A stretch of DNA of 64,000 nt from Biscogniauxia marginata (Eukaryota > Ascomycota > Sordariomycetes > Xylariales > Xylariaceae), in NCBI GenBank assembly GCA_022695795.1, contig MU404076.1:409296-473295 (forward strand). The letters are read 5' to 3'. This document shows positions 1 through 10,556 of the stretch, one piece after another (position 1 is the first letter of the stretch; every line of letters starts with the position of its first letter). Below the pieces are notes generated by a model that saw only the letters and a program-made list of their open reading frames with translations, was not told the DNA's origin and did no database searches. The position numbers and the translations under genes are program-made.

Positions 1-490
1 CTTGACTTGTCCCACCGAAGAGGAATACCTTGAGATGGTGGGTAACAAGACCGGCGGGCTCTTTCGTTTAGCTATCAAGCTTATGCAAGCCGAGTCGCGC
101 ACCCCGATCGACTGCGTTCCTCTTGTCAACATGCTTGGCATAATCTTCCAGATCCAGGATGACTACAGGAACCTGTCGAGTCCCGAATACGGCAAAAATA
201 AGGGGCTCTACGAGGATCTGACCGAAGGGAAATTTTCCTTCCTCATCATCCACAGCATCCGCTCCAACCCTACCAATCTGCAACTCCTGAATATTCTTAA
301 GCAGAAGACGACGGACGAGGAGGTCAAGCGGTACGCGGTGAAGTATATGGAGGGCACGGGGAGCTTTGACTACACCAAGAAGGTGCTGGATATTCTGGTA
401 GAAAGGGCTAGAAAAACGACTGACGAGCTTGACGATGGGAGGGGAAAGAGCACCGGCATTCACAAAATTCTCGATAAGATGGTGGTTTAA
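1..490 (+). CDS. Geranylgeranyl diphosphate synthase, 3' part only
   Basis: The 5' part lies outside the window; reading begins with codon 2-4 and ends at TAA 488-490 (162 codons plus stop). The product is the C-terminal half of a trans-prenyl diphosphate synthase that condenses FPP with IPP to make GGPP for protein prenylation and terpenoids. Visible are the [10 protein letters not shown] stretch and the second aspartate-rich motif in QIQDDYRNL, which binds Mg-diphosphate, followed by DLTEGKFSF and the IHKILD tail. These match the housekeeping fungal GGPP synthase (GGS1/BTS1 type) better than cluster-borne paralogues. There is no intron in the visible part. Family confidence is high; assignment to the primary-metabolism copy is inference. 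Confidence 0.93.
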   Translation, partial: LTCPTEEEYLEMVGNKTGGLFRLAIKLMQAESRTPIDCVPLVNMLGIIFQIQDDYRNLSSPEYGKNKGLYEDLTEGKFSFLIIHSIRSNPTNLQLLNILKQKTTDEEVKRYAVKYMEGTGSFDYTKKVLDILVERARKTTDELDDGRGKSTGIHKILDKMVV

Positions 491-1500
491 CGATGTCTGA
501 GTCGGTCAGAATGAAATGATGATATTTGGGAATAACAAGGACTTTTATTCCGTTTTATCCAGGTATTTTTAACGAGACAGCGGATAATGTTTTTTTCTCT
601 CTCGGACCTGATTGGAGTAAGGGCGAGGTCGGGTGGACGTGGGAACGAGCTTGCTTCTGGATACCCTCTTTTCTTATCTCTTCCTGTTTTTATGGAATAT
701 CTAACGGGTGATACTGGGAGACCACTGTTGCTATCGTTGACACACATGGCCCCATGTTTAATGAACGGCTGGAAAAACGAACAAACATTTAACGAAACTT
801 ACCTATTCATACTACGGAGAATATCTGGTATACTTTCTCTACCTCCAAACCTACACAGATGTCTTACTTTTGCCCTCTTCCAGCTCCGTGACTTGAGAAG
901 TGACTTGAGAAGTGACTGCTACACAATGAATGGATGGCTGCCTACATAATTTAAGTAGATAGGTAGATTATCCATCGGTATCTCATCTTTAATAGACACC
1001 AAAGAACCCCCCTGGTTTGCCCTACCACTACCGTCTAATAAAATGACACAAGATCACTCGAAACAACACTCTATAACTCCCCAACTCAAACGGGTCAACA
1101 ATACATACCCTTATTCTAGTATCTCATCATAGCTGCAAATGATCCTGTATAGTCCTGAAATCAACCGTGCCCTTCTAATCGCCAAACATGGAAACTCGAG
1201 CAACGCTCATTCGCCCGTTACGTACTCTATAATCCGGAGTCCTTTTTCTTTTCTTCTACCTACTCATAACCTAATATCAACTCCAAGCAACCTTGGAACC
1301 TAAGCACCTCATGCATTTCCTCTCGCCTACTTCAACTACGAATCCCTCCCCATCGCCCGCTGCCGCCCCAACCCCCCCAAGCGTGTTATCTTCCATCTAT
1401 TATGTTAAACAAGTACTCTCATAGTCATAATCTCTCTCTCTCTCTCACTGTAGATATTCCGGAAAAAAAGAATGGGATTGGAGAGGGGTTAGCCGCTCTT
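491..1500. other. Intergenic, no gene seen
   Basis: About 1 kb between the GGPP synthase stop and the stop of the microprotein on the opposite strand. It presumably holds both 3' UTRs. Short frames lack codon structure or recognisable motifs. A TC dinucleotide run lies at 1431-1446. Confidence 0.6.
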
Positions 1501-1647
1501 TCATATCTCCAGACGCCGCTCCCTCAGGGCGCGGCGGTAGTTGTAGACGGCGAGCGGCAGCGCGACGAAGAGCAGCGCCGCGAATAAGCCCACAGAGAAC
1601 CCGGCGGCGAACTTGGTGGGGCTGATCGGCTCCATCGATATCACCAT
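1501..1647 (-). CDS. Putative 48-residue single-pass membrane microprotein
   Basis: A short minus-strand frame with ATG at 1647 and TGA at 1501-1503. It encodes a short N-terminal tail (MVISMEPISPTKFAAG), a hydrophobic helix of about 20 residues (roughly residues 16-35, rich in F, A, L and V), then a strongly basic tail with YNYRRALRERR. This fits a tail-anchored or type I single-span protein with its basic end in the cytosol or mitochondrial matrix. Local GC rises sharply over exactly this frame, and third positions are almost all G or C, as in the window's real genes. The downstream ATG (Met5) sits in an equally good context and could be the start. No family is recognised. It could also be the last exon of a longer gene, but I see no convincing upstream exon. 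Confidence 0.6.
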   Translation of the reverse strand: MVISMEPISPTKFAAGFSVGLFAALLFVALPLAVYNYRRALRERRLEI

Positions 1648-2359
1648 CGTCCTCTCTTTTTTTTCTCCTCTAGGTTCCCTCTTCTGTGTGATCTATATGC
1701 GTTATTTTATGTCAAAATATGAGTAGGTAGGTAGGTAGGTAGGTAGGTAGGAGACAGAAGAGAAGTGTGTCCCTGTGGCGTAGCACCGTAGATATATATA
1801 TATTGATTTATTTATCGGCGAGGGGTTTTTCATCTCATTGCTTTAGACTGGCTAGCGAAATGAATCAATCAATCCCTCGGGTGTGGTTGATGGAGTGGTG
1901 GTTATTAATATCCCGTAGATGGAGAATCGACAACCTGATTGGAGTAGTTACTGCTCGTGCGAAGGAGATACAGACTGAGATAGAGCACGTCTGCGAAGGC
2001 TGGTGATGTTCCCTTGCAGGATTACTGCATATAAGCACATTCGTCATTGGTGTTGTGTCATAGTAGATGGATGATTGATCATGAGTGTAATTGACATCTA
2101 CCGAGTCAGGTGTGGACATGGACCGGAGTATACAGGTTTGGTAGAAAGCATAGTGCGACGTGGAACGGGCGTTGTGGCTTCACGTCATAAGTACGTCGTA
2201 TCGTTATCCCGAGACAAAAGCTTCCGTGCAGTTTGCAATATAGGGACTTGGCAGGTTTGGATGGCTTTTGACATAGTTTTAGTTCCTAGTCAAAGGGGTG
2301 GTGATGGCTTAAGTCAGCTCTCATGATACCGTAATATTCAATATCACATCAACATTCTG
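1648..2359. other. Intergenic, with TAGG microsatellite
   Basis: No gene recognised. It lies upstream of the microprotein and downstream of the peroxin gene's stop. The short frames at 1767-2006 and 2075-2326 look like chance frames. Confidence 0.55.
1724..1751. repeat. (TAGG)7 microsatellite
   Basis: Seven uninterrupted TAGG units. Single or double copies of the same word or its complement recur through intergenic DNA of this window (for example near 8675, 12540 and 20400). Confidence 0.9.
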
Positions 2360-3949
2360 CTATGCCACAGTGTCTCTACCAATGTTCTTCCTCTTCACCA
2401 ACCGAACCCACCGCCTCCTTCTCCAGTCTCCCCTCCGTCCCTCCCCATCCTCGCCTTCTTCCCAGCTCGGCCTCAGTGAAGGTCTCTTCTCCTTCTCCTT
2501 GCCTTTGTTTGAGGGCGTGGTGGCGGCAGTGTCTTCAGCTATGCCCACCCTACCAGCCCGTTCATCATAGATGTCGTACACCCACCTCTCGCCCTCCGTC
2601 TCGATCTCGACGCCCGTGATGATGCGCTCCTCGACCCATTCGCGGCTCCAAAGATCGAGCGCCCACTTTTTCTCGCTCCACTCCCACCCCTGCGGCGGTA
2701 GGACATCCTCGAAGAAGCGCGTGCCAACTGGCCTCTCGCTCGCGATTCGCGCCGGTGAAAGCGGGTCGTACGGCGAGGCCGTGAACAGCCATGATTCCCA
2801 CTCCCCGGCGCCCGAGAGGCGCTGGAGCTCGAATATCTCGACCTCGCGAGTTTCGGGCGCGCTATCGAGGATCACGTCGCCCTCCACCCACTTCTCCACC
2901 CAGCCCATCGCCTTTTCCTCCTGCGGCTGAACGTGCTTCTCGTGCGCGGTCTGGAGCTGGCGCTGCACCGCCGGGTGGCCCAGACACGTGGCGCCCCAGC
3001 CGAGGGTCAGGAAGATCAGCCGCCAGGGCAAGATGTTGGCGGCGATGCTCATAAACAAGAAGACGACGAAGACGACGACGAATAGGGCGCTGCTGAACGG
3101 CTCGTCGCTGAAGTTGGTACGCGGCACGACGAGCGAGACGACGGCGTCGTGCAGCTGGCTGAAGTCCTCCATGCAGTTCTGCAGGTCGCGCATGTTGCGG
3201 AAGAAGTCGCGGCTGAGCTCCTTGGCCGGCCGCACCGTGACGGCGGGCGCCAGGGGCGGGCCGTGCGGCGAGTACGGCATCATCATCATCGCCTGCTGGT
3301 GGTGCTCGTCTGACGGGTTGCCGACCTCGGCGGCCGGGTGGCGCGCGATGAAGCTCGGCACCAGCACGCCGATGAGTAGGATCGCCAGCGGCAGTAGGGG
3401 GAGCAGGTAAGGATCCAGGCAGACGAAGGAGTATATGGCAAGGAAGGACAGGGTGTGCGTGGGCCGCTTCCACGACAGCACTCGGATGGCGCGCGCCTGG
3501 AAGACGAAGACGACGCCGATGCGCGCGTTGAAGCGGCGGAAATTGTTCGACATGGTCGTCAGGTTGAAGTTGGGCTTCTCGGTCGTGCCGCCCGGACTAG
3601 GACCGCCGGGTTTGCCGCCCTTTTTCTGCGGCGAGGGCGACTCGTCCGGTGGGAACTCGGCGGTGATGTCGTCCATAGGTACCACCTGCGCGAGGAGCTT
3701 CTCGACAAGCTGGTCTTGTAGCTTGGCCTTCTCTTTGAAAGCCGAGAAGCGCCCGCGCAGCCCTCCACCTTTCCGCCGTGATGGCTGCGCCGTGTCTGCA
3801 TCGGAGTGCTCGGATTCATGGCCGGTGGGCTGTTGCGAGGTTGATGCTGTCGTTGACGGGGTTCGAGAGCCCGCGGTGGATTGATCAAGGATTATAGTCG
3901 GGATGGGATCGTCCCGGTTAACGAACGCATCGGGGCTGTAATCGTCCAT
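2360..3949 (-). CDS. Peroxin of the PEX24/PEX28/PEX29 family (DysF domain)
   Basis: Intronless, 529 residues, ATG at 3949. Likely an integral ER/peroxisome membrane protein controlling peroxisome number and size. Residues 1-130 are polar and disordered. A membrane hairpin lies at about 165-204 (HTLSFLAIYSF...LLIGVLVPSFIARHP), a second hydrophobic pair at about 287-325, and a DysF-like C-terminal half from about 365 with the LPPQGWEWSEKKWALDLW core, an ERWVYDIYDE strand and the terminal RRRRWVRLVKR signature. The order N-terminal tail, membrane segments, DysF is that of yeast Pex28/Pex29 and Yarrowia Pex24; the first membrane block is unlike the Pex30-32/Pex23 type. A His- and Met-rich loop (about 215-225) is odd. 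It is transcribed divergently from RRP4 across 622 bp. Confidence 0.85.
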   Translation of the reverse strand: MDDYSPDAFVNRDDPIPTIILDQSTAGSRTPSTTASTSQQPTGHESEHSDADTAQPSRRKGGGLRGRFSAFKEKAKLQDQLVEKLLAQVVPMDDITAEFPPDESPSPQKKGGKPGGPSPGGTTEKPNFNLTTMSNNFRRFNARIGVVFVFQARAIRVLSWKRPTHTLSFLAIYSFVCLDPYLLPLLPLAILLIGVLVPSFIARHPAAEVGNPSDEHHQQAMMMMPYSPHGPPLAPAVTVRPAKELSRDFFRNMRDLQNCMEDFSQLHDAVVSLVVPRTNFSDEPFSSALFVVVFVVFLFMSIAANILPWRLIFLTLGWGATCLGHPAVQRQLQTAHEKHVQPQEEKAMGWVEKWVEGDVILDSAPETREVEIFELQRLSGAGEWESWLFTASPYDPLSPARIASERPVGTRFFEDVLPPQGWEWSEKKWALDLWSREWVEERIITGVEIETEGERWVYDIYDERAGRVGIAEDTAATTPSNKGKEKEKRPSLRPSWEEGEDGEGRRGDWRRRRWVRLVKRKNIGRDTVA

Positions 3950-4571
3950 CTTATTTATTTTAGCTGTCGCTTTTCCACCTTTTGATGTAGTCTTGGTCGC
4001 TTGTTTCCCTGCGGCGTAGGGGCTTCACGATGTGACGTAGCTCTCTTTGCAAGCCGAGACGAGTTGAGATGATGCCCATTTGGCTTTGCAAGCTCTTGTA
4101 GACTTCTAGCCTAGCATCCTTCACGATTTTAATACATCATATATGGGAGTCGATGGGTTCGAGGGTTACTGAGGTTATACGATGATGGGTGAGTGCGACT
4201 GCAGATAATTTAGCGATGATGGAAATGGTGGTTAAAGAAGAATTAGGCACTTACGAAAATGATGTTGAATAAGAGAGTTGACATCACATGCGAAGAGGAT
4301 CCCAGTCACTCGAATCCCTACCTACCTAGGCGGTACACTGAATGAGATGGATGGGGGCCGTTTTTAGTGGGATGACGCGCTAATGCGCCAACCTAGCACC
4401 TGCAAAATAGCGGGGTATCGGAGTATCGGGATAGCGTAGAGATCTGCAGCACAACCAAATCTCATAATTGTCTGCCAGGGGTGAGAGCTACCGTAGCTGC
4501 ATAAGAGCTCCAAACAATCAAAGTATTTTTTTCTCCTTCACGACAAGCCCACCCCATCTTCCCTCGAGAAA
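3950..4571. promoter_or_regulatory. Divergent intergenic region between peroxin gene and RRP4
   Basis: A 622-bp region between two divergent start codons that must carry both promoters. It contains a TACCTACCTAGG word near 4320. No specific operator is claimed. Confidence 0.5.
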
Positions 4572-5762
4572 ATGCCAATCACGATATTACAACCGACGCC
4601 GGCGCCGGCTCAGATCCCAAACATCGATGCCGCCTTCGCTTCCGACTCGGATTCGGACGGCGGCGTCGATCTAGAAGGCGATGTCTCTATGATGGCCCGG
4701 CCGTCAAAACGACCCCGAAGAATCGCAAGAGCAGACGACGATGCCATCGTGACGCCCGGCGAGGTGATCACTGAGGATCCCCAATGGATGCGGTATGTCT
4801 TCTTCCCCACCTCTCCCCTTCACTACGTACAAATCGACCGACTAGCTGACATTTTCCCCTCCAGTGGCCACGGCACATACACGACCGCCGAGCCCCCCGC
4901 CATCGTCTCCTCCGTAGCCGGGACCCTCGTCAAGACGAACAAGCTGCTGTCGGTGCGGCCGCTGCGGGCGCGCTACACGCCCGAGATCGGGGACCTGGTG
5001 GTGGGCCGGATCGCGGAGGTGCAGGCGCGGCGGTGGCGCGTCGACGTGGGCGCCTCGCTGCTCGCGCAGCTGCCCCTGAGCGCCGTCAACCTTCCCGGGG
5101 GCATCCAGCGCCGCCGCACCGAGACGGATGAGCTCCAGATCCGCACCTTCTTTTCCGAGGGCGACCTGCTCGTCGCCGAGGTCCAGCAGCTGCACAACGA
5201 CGGCGGCGCCGTCCTGCACACCCGCAGCCTCAAGTACGGCAAGCTGCGCAACGGCGTCTTCGTCGCCGTCAGCGGCACGGGCGGCGGCGCCGGCGTCGTG
5301 CGCGCCCGCCGCCAGGCCTTCACGCTGGACGTCGGGCGCGCGATCACCGGAAGTGGCGGTAGCGGCGGCAGCGGCGGTGGTGGTGGCGGCGACGATGCGG
5401 ATAAGATCGATGTCGTGCTCGGCGTCAACGGATACATCTGGATTAGCAAGCACGTCGAGGGCGAGGGCGCCGCGGCCGAGACGTCGGGGCCGAGCATCAC
5501 GCGCGTCGAGGAGAGCGTCAGGCTGAACGTGTACTCGAGCCAGAACGACGACATACCCACCGAGACCATGCGCGAGATCGCGCGCGTGCGCGGCGTAATA
5601 GAGGCCCTCGTCGAGCACGGCGTGAAAGTGGACGAGGACACGGTCGCTAGGGGCTACCATGAGGCCGTCGAGATGGCCAGGGGCGATGGTGACGGCGCTG
5701 ACACGCTGTATCTGGGTGGTGAGAGGGGCCGCAGGCTAGCTGATGCTCTGACGGGGCGGTGA
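4572..5762 (+). CDS. RRP4: Exosome complex subunit RRP4
   Basis: RNA-binding cap subunit of the nuclear and cytoplasmic 3'-5' RNA exosome. Exons 4572-4792 and 4865-5762 give 372 residues; the intron 4793-4864 (GTATGT...CCCCTCCAG) is 72 nt, a multiple of three with no stop, so the unspliced frame also stays open. Splicing restores the family motif DPQWMRGHGTY at the junction. Next come the N-terminal domain (VSSVAGTLVKTNKLLSV), the S1 domain (PEIGDLVVGRIAEV...RWRVDVGA...LAQLPLSAVNLPGG), then TRSLKYGKLRNGVFV, and the KH domain with VVLGVNGYIWISKH and the TMREIARVRGVIEAL helix. A Gly/Ser run of about 16 residues before the KH strand is unusual and looks like a loop expansion. GC at third positions is very high. 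Confidence 0.95.
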   Translation: MPITILQPTPAPAQIPNIDAAFASDSDSDGGVDLEGDVSMMARPSKRPRRIARADDDAIVTPGEVITEDPQWMRYVFFPTSPLHYVQIDRLADIFPSSGHGTYTTAEPPAIVSSVAGTLVKTNKLLSVRPLRARYTPEIGDLVVGRIAEVQARRWRVDVGASLLAQLPLSAVNLPGGIQRRRTETDELQIRTFFSEGDLLVAEVQQLHNDGGAVLHTRSLKYGKLRNGVFVAVSGTGGGAGVVRARRQAFTLDVGRAITGSGGSGGSGGGGGGDDADKIDVVLGVNGYIWISKHVEGEGAAAETSGPSITRVEESVRLNVYSSQNDDIPTETMREIARVRGVIEALVEHGVKVDEDTVARGYHEAVEMARGDGDGADTLYLGGERGRRLADALTGR

Positions 5763-6502
5763 TCCCTGGGTGATGGATTGTGGTACGTGATGAGAAACAT
5801 AGAGGGAGAAAAGGAGGGAAGGAAAAAAAAAATTTAACGATGATACCAATGAAACGCATATTATGTTGCATACTGGCATGAAGTATAATGGATGGACAGA
5901 AGAGTATTTAAATATGTACTCTGACGAGTATTCTAAGGATTCCGCACCGGCTACGATCAGCTATGGCCATAACGAGTTTTACATGATTCGCATTATGATG
6001 GAAGGTTCCTCTGACAAATAAATATTTCCATATTGCCTTGCGTTGAATCTCCTTCGCTTCGTTTATAGTAGGCTTATCTGACGAATTGCGCATTATTGTC
6101 ATTCTAACAACAGTCTCGCTACTTACAGGGGAATAAATATGTTGCTGAAACAAAGGATATGATATAAAATGTGTACAGTAGGTATATGTATATATAAATG
6201 TCCTGGTCATCGCACCCTCCGCTCTATTCATATTATCAATACGACCCCATATATCCCGATATTATATACGCGCACGGTGCGTACAAATTGCTTAAAATTA
6301 TAGGTGTGCTTAACGACCTTCAGACGAACAGGCTAGCCCTATCCCTAGAAACGTCAGGCTAGGCCCAAGGGAAAAGGGAGAGCCACAAGCCCGGTTCTCT
6401 CACGAGAGAATCCTAATTATTGACTGCTGGCTCCCGAGGTTAACATTGATCGCCCATAGAGCAGAGCAGAGCGGGATGGCGTGCAACGTCAGAAATGCCG
6501 AT
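5763..6502. other. Intergenic between convergent RRP4 and aldehyde dehydrogenase genes
   Basis: 740 bp holding the two 3' ends. It is A/T-rich from about 5820 to 6260. No gene seen. Confidence 0.6.
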
Positions 6503-8177
6503 TCATGGAAAGGCGCTACGCCACTGAAGCAAGGCACCGAAACCGGAGGCGAGGACGACCATCCACCGGAACAACGCACCTTTCGCGGAGGGGCTGCCGA
6601 GGCCGAGCACCATCCACAGCCAGTAGCCGACACCCTTGACCTTGCGGCCGTCGCGGTCGAAGTCGGGGTTGATGCTCTGCAGCCACACGAAGAGCTTGAA
6701 GTCCGGGGGCGAGTGCGGCGGGTACCGCATGCGCAGCAGCGACTCCATCCAGGACGGCGTCTCGACCAGGGTCCGCCGGTGCGTGAAGCCGTCGAACGAC
6801 GCACGCCCGTGGTACGATCCCGTCCCGGACCCGCCCACGCCGCCGAAGGGGAGCGTGGATACCGCGCCGTGCATGTACGAGTCGTTGATGGTTGCTCCTC
6901 CAGATGTAACTCTGCCGAGGACTAGGGAAAGGGGGGAAAATGTTAGTTAACCCTTTTCTTTGGTATGATTGTTAAGAGAAAGAACAACAACACTCACTCT
7001 TCTCATTTTCGGCTTTTGAACCGAAAGTCACCACGGTCAGAGGGGTAGAGTCAACCGTGTTTGCGATCTTGATAGCTTCATCTAGGTCATCATACGGTAG
7101 TATAGACCAGACCGATCCAAATGATTCCTCTTGCATCATAGGGTCGTCGGTAGAGTCTACGAGCACGGCAGTAGGCTCGATAAATAGTTCGGACCTGTCC
7201 GTCTCGCCGCCCATGACTATCTTGCCGTTGGTCGTGTCAAGCATCTTCTTCATCCGGTCGAATTGCCTCTCGTTGATGATACGCGAGTAGTCCCCACTTG
7301 CCTTAGCCCCCTCGGGGTAGAACGTTTTGAGAGTCGCATTCAGACACTTGATGAACTCGTCCACCACATCTTTGTGCACGAGCACGTAGTTGTGCGAGAG
7401 ACAGACTTGGCCGGCATTGAGAGTCTTACCCCACATCAGACGACGGGCAGCCAAGGCTAAATTCGTGGATTTGGTAATGAAGGCAGGGTTTCTACCACCG
7501 AGCTCTAGAGTCACGGGAGTAAGCGTCTCAGCAGCCTTCTTCGAGATGACCTTGGCAACCGCAGAGCCGCCGGTATAGAATATCTTGTCCCACTTCTCAT
7601 TGAGCAGGGCCGTGGTTTCGGGAACGGCGCCGTTGACGACGCGGAACGAGGTGGGGTCCAGGTACTTCTCAATCATCTCCTTCATGACCATAGCGACGGC
7701 CGGAGCATTCTCCGAGGGCTTGACGATAGCGGTGCATCCTGCAGAAATGGCGCCGATTAGAGGCGCGAGGTTGAGCATCATAGGAAAATTATAAGGGCCG
7801 ATGATTAGGACGGTGCCCAAGGGTTCCTTTCTGATGCGTGGTCTGAGAGGGGCGAAGGTCAGTGGATAGTCAAGGTCCTTGTCATCTTTAACCCAGGTCT
7901 TCAACTTCTTGAGCGTAAGTTGAAGATCCGAGGACGTGTGGCTAATCTCAGAGAATATCGCTTCGTGCCAGGGCTTGTTTAGATCCTGCTTCAAGGCGGC
8001 CTGGAAGCGCTCCGAATAGTCTTGCAACCCCCACCACAGTTTTCTCAACTGGACAAGACGCCACTCGACGTCTTTGGTCTTCTGGGATTGATACGACTCG
8101 CGGACGGTGGCGGCGATTTTGGCAATTTCGTCCACCGGGGTGGTCTCGAAGGCGGGAATCTTGATATCAGACGTCAT
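6503..8177 (-). CDS. Fatty aldehyde dehydrogenase, ALDH3 type (HFD1-like)
   Basis: NAD(P)-dependent oxidation of long-chain aldehydes to fatty acids, probably on ER or lipid-droplet membranes. Two exons, 6998-8177 and 6503-6921, are joined by a 76-nt intron (donor GTGAGTG, acceptor CCCTAG) and restore AENEK/ILGRVTSGG; the product has 532 residues, the same length I recall for yeast Hfd1. Visible are GTVLIIGPYNFP, KPSENAPA, the cofactor motif FYTGGS, catalytic Glu in LELGGRNP, catalytic Cys in GQVCLSHNY, EESFGSVW and LPFGGVGGSGTGSYHG. A C-terminal hydrophobic anchor of about 18 residues (WMVVLASGFGALLQW) ends the protein, as in membrane-bound ALDH3 enzymes. If unspliced, the first exon runs on only to a SECCCSFS tail, so splicing is needed. 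Confidence 0.93.
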
Positions 8178-9640
8178 CGTTGTTTATGTTGGGAGAGAAG
8201 AGTGTTGATGTGGGAGGAAAGGAGAAGACTGCTTATTTTAGGGGATGCATCTCAAGTACTAAAAAAATGAACGAGTATCCAAGGATGAATGAAACCTCAG
8301 GTCGAAAGGTGGATATGACACTAAGCAAGTGAGCTATGGTTGTTGACCCTTGTGGGTATGCGATCGAGTCGCGGTCACAGGCGATGTGGACCGGAGATGG
8401 CTGCATGTAGCTTTTGCAACCGAGATTGAGAGATTGCGTTGCCTCGGAGGTCCCCAGGCTGGCCAGGTCTCGAACCCAATACCTTTCAAACCATGTCTCT
8501 GATGATCAGACAAGGAGGTGCGATCGGAGCCGCATTGAGGAAAGCTCATGTGTGGTGAAGAATACAGGGGGTTTTTTAGTAGGCCGAGCCGAGGTTCTAT
8601 TGGGTCAAATCAAGGCAAGAAATGGTTGTCGGTCGCCGCGGAGCCCAAGGGACGAGGAATGTGATGCTGAGCTACCTACCTAAGGTGCCTAACCTAGGTA
8701 CCTAGTGTTTAGAGAGGAGGGGGGAAATATCTATGAATGAGGTTGTACATTACTATAATACTTACTATGATAACTAATCAATGTTCTAGGGAACATAGGG
8801 AGATGGAAATTGATTAGGTATATTTTCTCATACTAATATGTACTAGGTGCATGTATGACATGGTATTTAGTTTAGAAAGGATTCTAAAGCATCCATTAAA
8901 CATTAATCTAGTAGAGATAATCATCAGTTCATTACCTAAGATAGATCAAATGGACATGAAGCTTTGACCAGGAATCAATCAATAGTACCTACCTAGTGCG
9001 CAGGGAGGCCATCACGGGCTTTGATTGGCTACCGAGCGACGGGCTTTTTGCTCTTTCTGGTCAAGGTCGTTGACGGGCCTAACCGGTCGGTATATTGATA
9101 ACGGTTAGCTGATCAACTAGATTACCTGTTACCTCCTATTGTAATTCACGTATTTGAGGGGCTTGCTTAGAAGAAACGTGTTGCGAGGATCGAAAGAAAA
9201 CTACGTGCAATTATGAAGTGTTTATTAGAGGTATACTCACGTTACATCCATCAAATCTAGACATAGGTCTCTAGGCTTGGCTGAAACTTTGACATGTGGT
9301 CCGTGCTCACTGATAAAAAGAGGCTGCCAGCTATTTTACGGCTGTCCGGCAGTGGCGGAATCGAGAGGCTTACCTAACACACCGAGTATCTCAAGCACGG
9401 ACCAATCATTAGTTTGTGTTAAAAAAAAAAGGAGAGCCAATGCTGCCCTATCTGGTGACCCGCTTTTCTCTTAGCTCGATACACCAAAAAGTTGCATTCA
9501 AAATTCCCCCACCAACTTCTTTTTTTTTTCCTGCGATTCGCAACCACACGCATCACGCAGACAACATCCAACCGTCACCACCGACCACTTAGGCGCAGGA
9601 TTTAACTTCTTTGCGTCCTCGAACCTCATCATCGGTAGCA
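8178..9640. promoter_or_regulatory. Divergent intergenic region, aldehyde dehydrogenase / eL22
   Basis: 1.46 kb between divergent start codons. It contains CTACCTACCTAAGGTGCCTAACC-type words near 8670-8705, an A/T-rich stretch at 8730-9000, and a T-rich tract at about 9516-9530 just upstream of the ribosomal protein gene, which is usual for strongly expressed fungal genes. No coding frame is convincing. Confidence 0.5.
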
Positions 9641-10293
9641 ATGGCTCCCCAGACAGTATGTACCACATGACACCGCTTTGCTGTTGGTCTAGTCTCCCTG
9701 GCGAATTTCCCTCCCAGCGAGACGATGGCGTGAAGCAGTAGGCTAAGGTCAAAACTTTTTGCAACATGTAGAAGAGATCCGGAAAGGCTAGCAAGACGAC
9801 GAAGAAGGTAAGAGCAATCCAATACTGCACTCGGTCTCAAAAGACATTGAATTGAAACTTTTACTCACAATAACGACTCTAGTTCGTCATCAACGCTCAG
9901 CAGCCCGCCAGCGACAAGATCTTCGATACGGCTGCCTTCGAGAAGTTCCTCCAGGACAAGATAAAGGTTGACGGCCGTGTTGGTAACCTCGGAGACACCA
10001 TTGTCATCCAGCAAGCTGGCGAGGGCAAGATCGAGATCATTGCCCACAACGAGCTCTCTGGCCGATACCTCAAGTACCTGTGAGTCTTCCCGCGCAACGA
10101 TATGACTTCGTTGGTCCAGGGCATAGGTCAAGATCTAGACATGGTTACTGACAGTATCGTGAACAGGACCAAGAAGTTCCTCAAGAAGATGCAGCTCCGT
10201 GACTGGCTGCGCGTCGTGTCCACCTCCAAGGGTGTTTACGAGCTTAAGTTCTTCAACGTGGTCAACGATGAGGCCGACGATGATGACGATTAA
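9641..10293 (+). CDS. RPL22: 60S ribosomal protein eL22
   Basis: A structural protein of the large ribosomal subunit. Four exons: 9641-9655, 9772-9807, 9883-10079 and 10167-10293 (375 nt, 124 residues). The first encodes only MAPQT and the second [12 protein letters not shown], so both are easily missed by gene finders. All introns have GT/AG ends (GTATGT, GTAAGA, GTGAGT donors). The core [56 protein letters not shown] and YELKFFNVV is diagnostic, and the acidic tail DEADDDDD is typical of fungal eL22. It lies 263 bp from the converging carrier gene. Confidence 0.97.
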
Positions 10294-10556
10294 ATGGGCA
10301 TATGGTGGTAATGGGTCATGGGCAACCAGGAAATGGGGTGTGTGGACTTGGTATAGGACAGGCACTCTCACGATATACCACAAAATAGACTCGGGCGCCA
10401 GCAAATGGATTCTGCCATTGCGATGAACTAGACATCTTGATTTCATGCTAATACGTGAATGCTCTATATATGATCTAGTCGTGACTTACTTTCTCTATGG
10501 GCCATTATGTATGTATATGTAGTATATGTACAAGGGCAAAGACACCTTATATACCT

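Noticed and set aside
2862..3473. Several 80-200 codon frames overlapping the peroxin, RRP4 and carrier genes
   Set aside because: They arise from very high GC3 in the true genes, which removes stops from other frames.
8405..8560. tRNA-like T-arm word (GGGTTCGAGACC on the minus strand)
   Set aside because: No matching acceptor stem, D-arm or anticodon arm could be folded around it.
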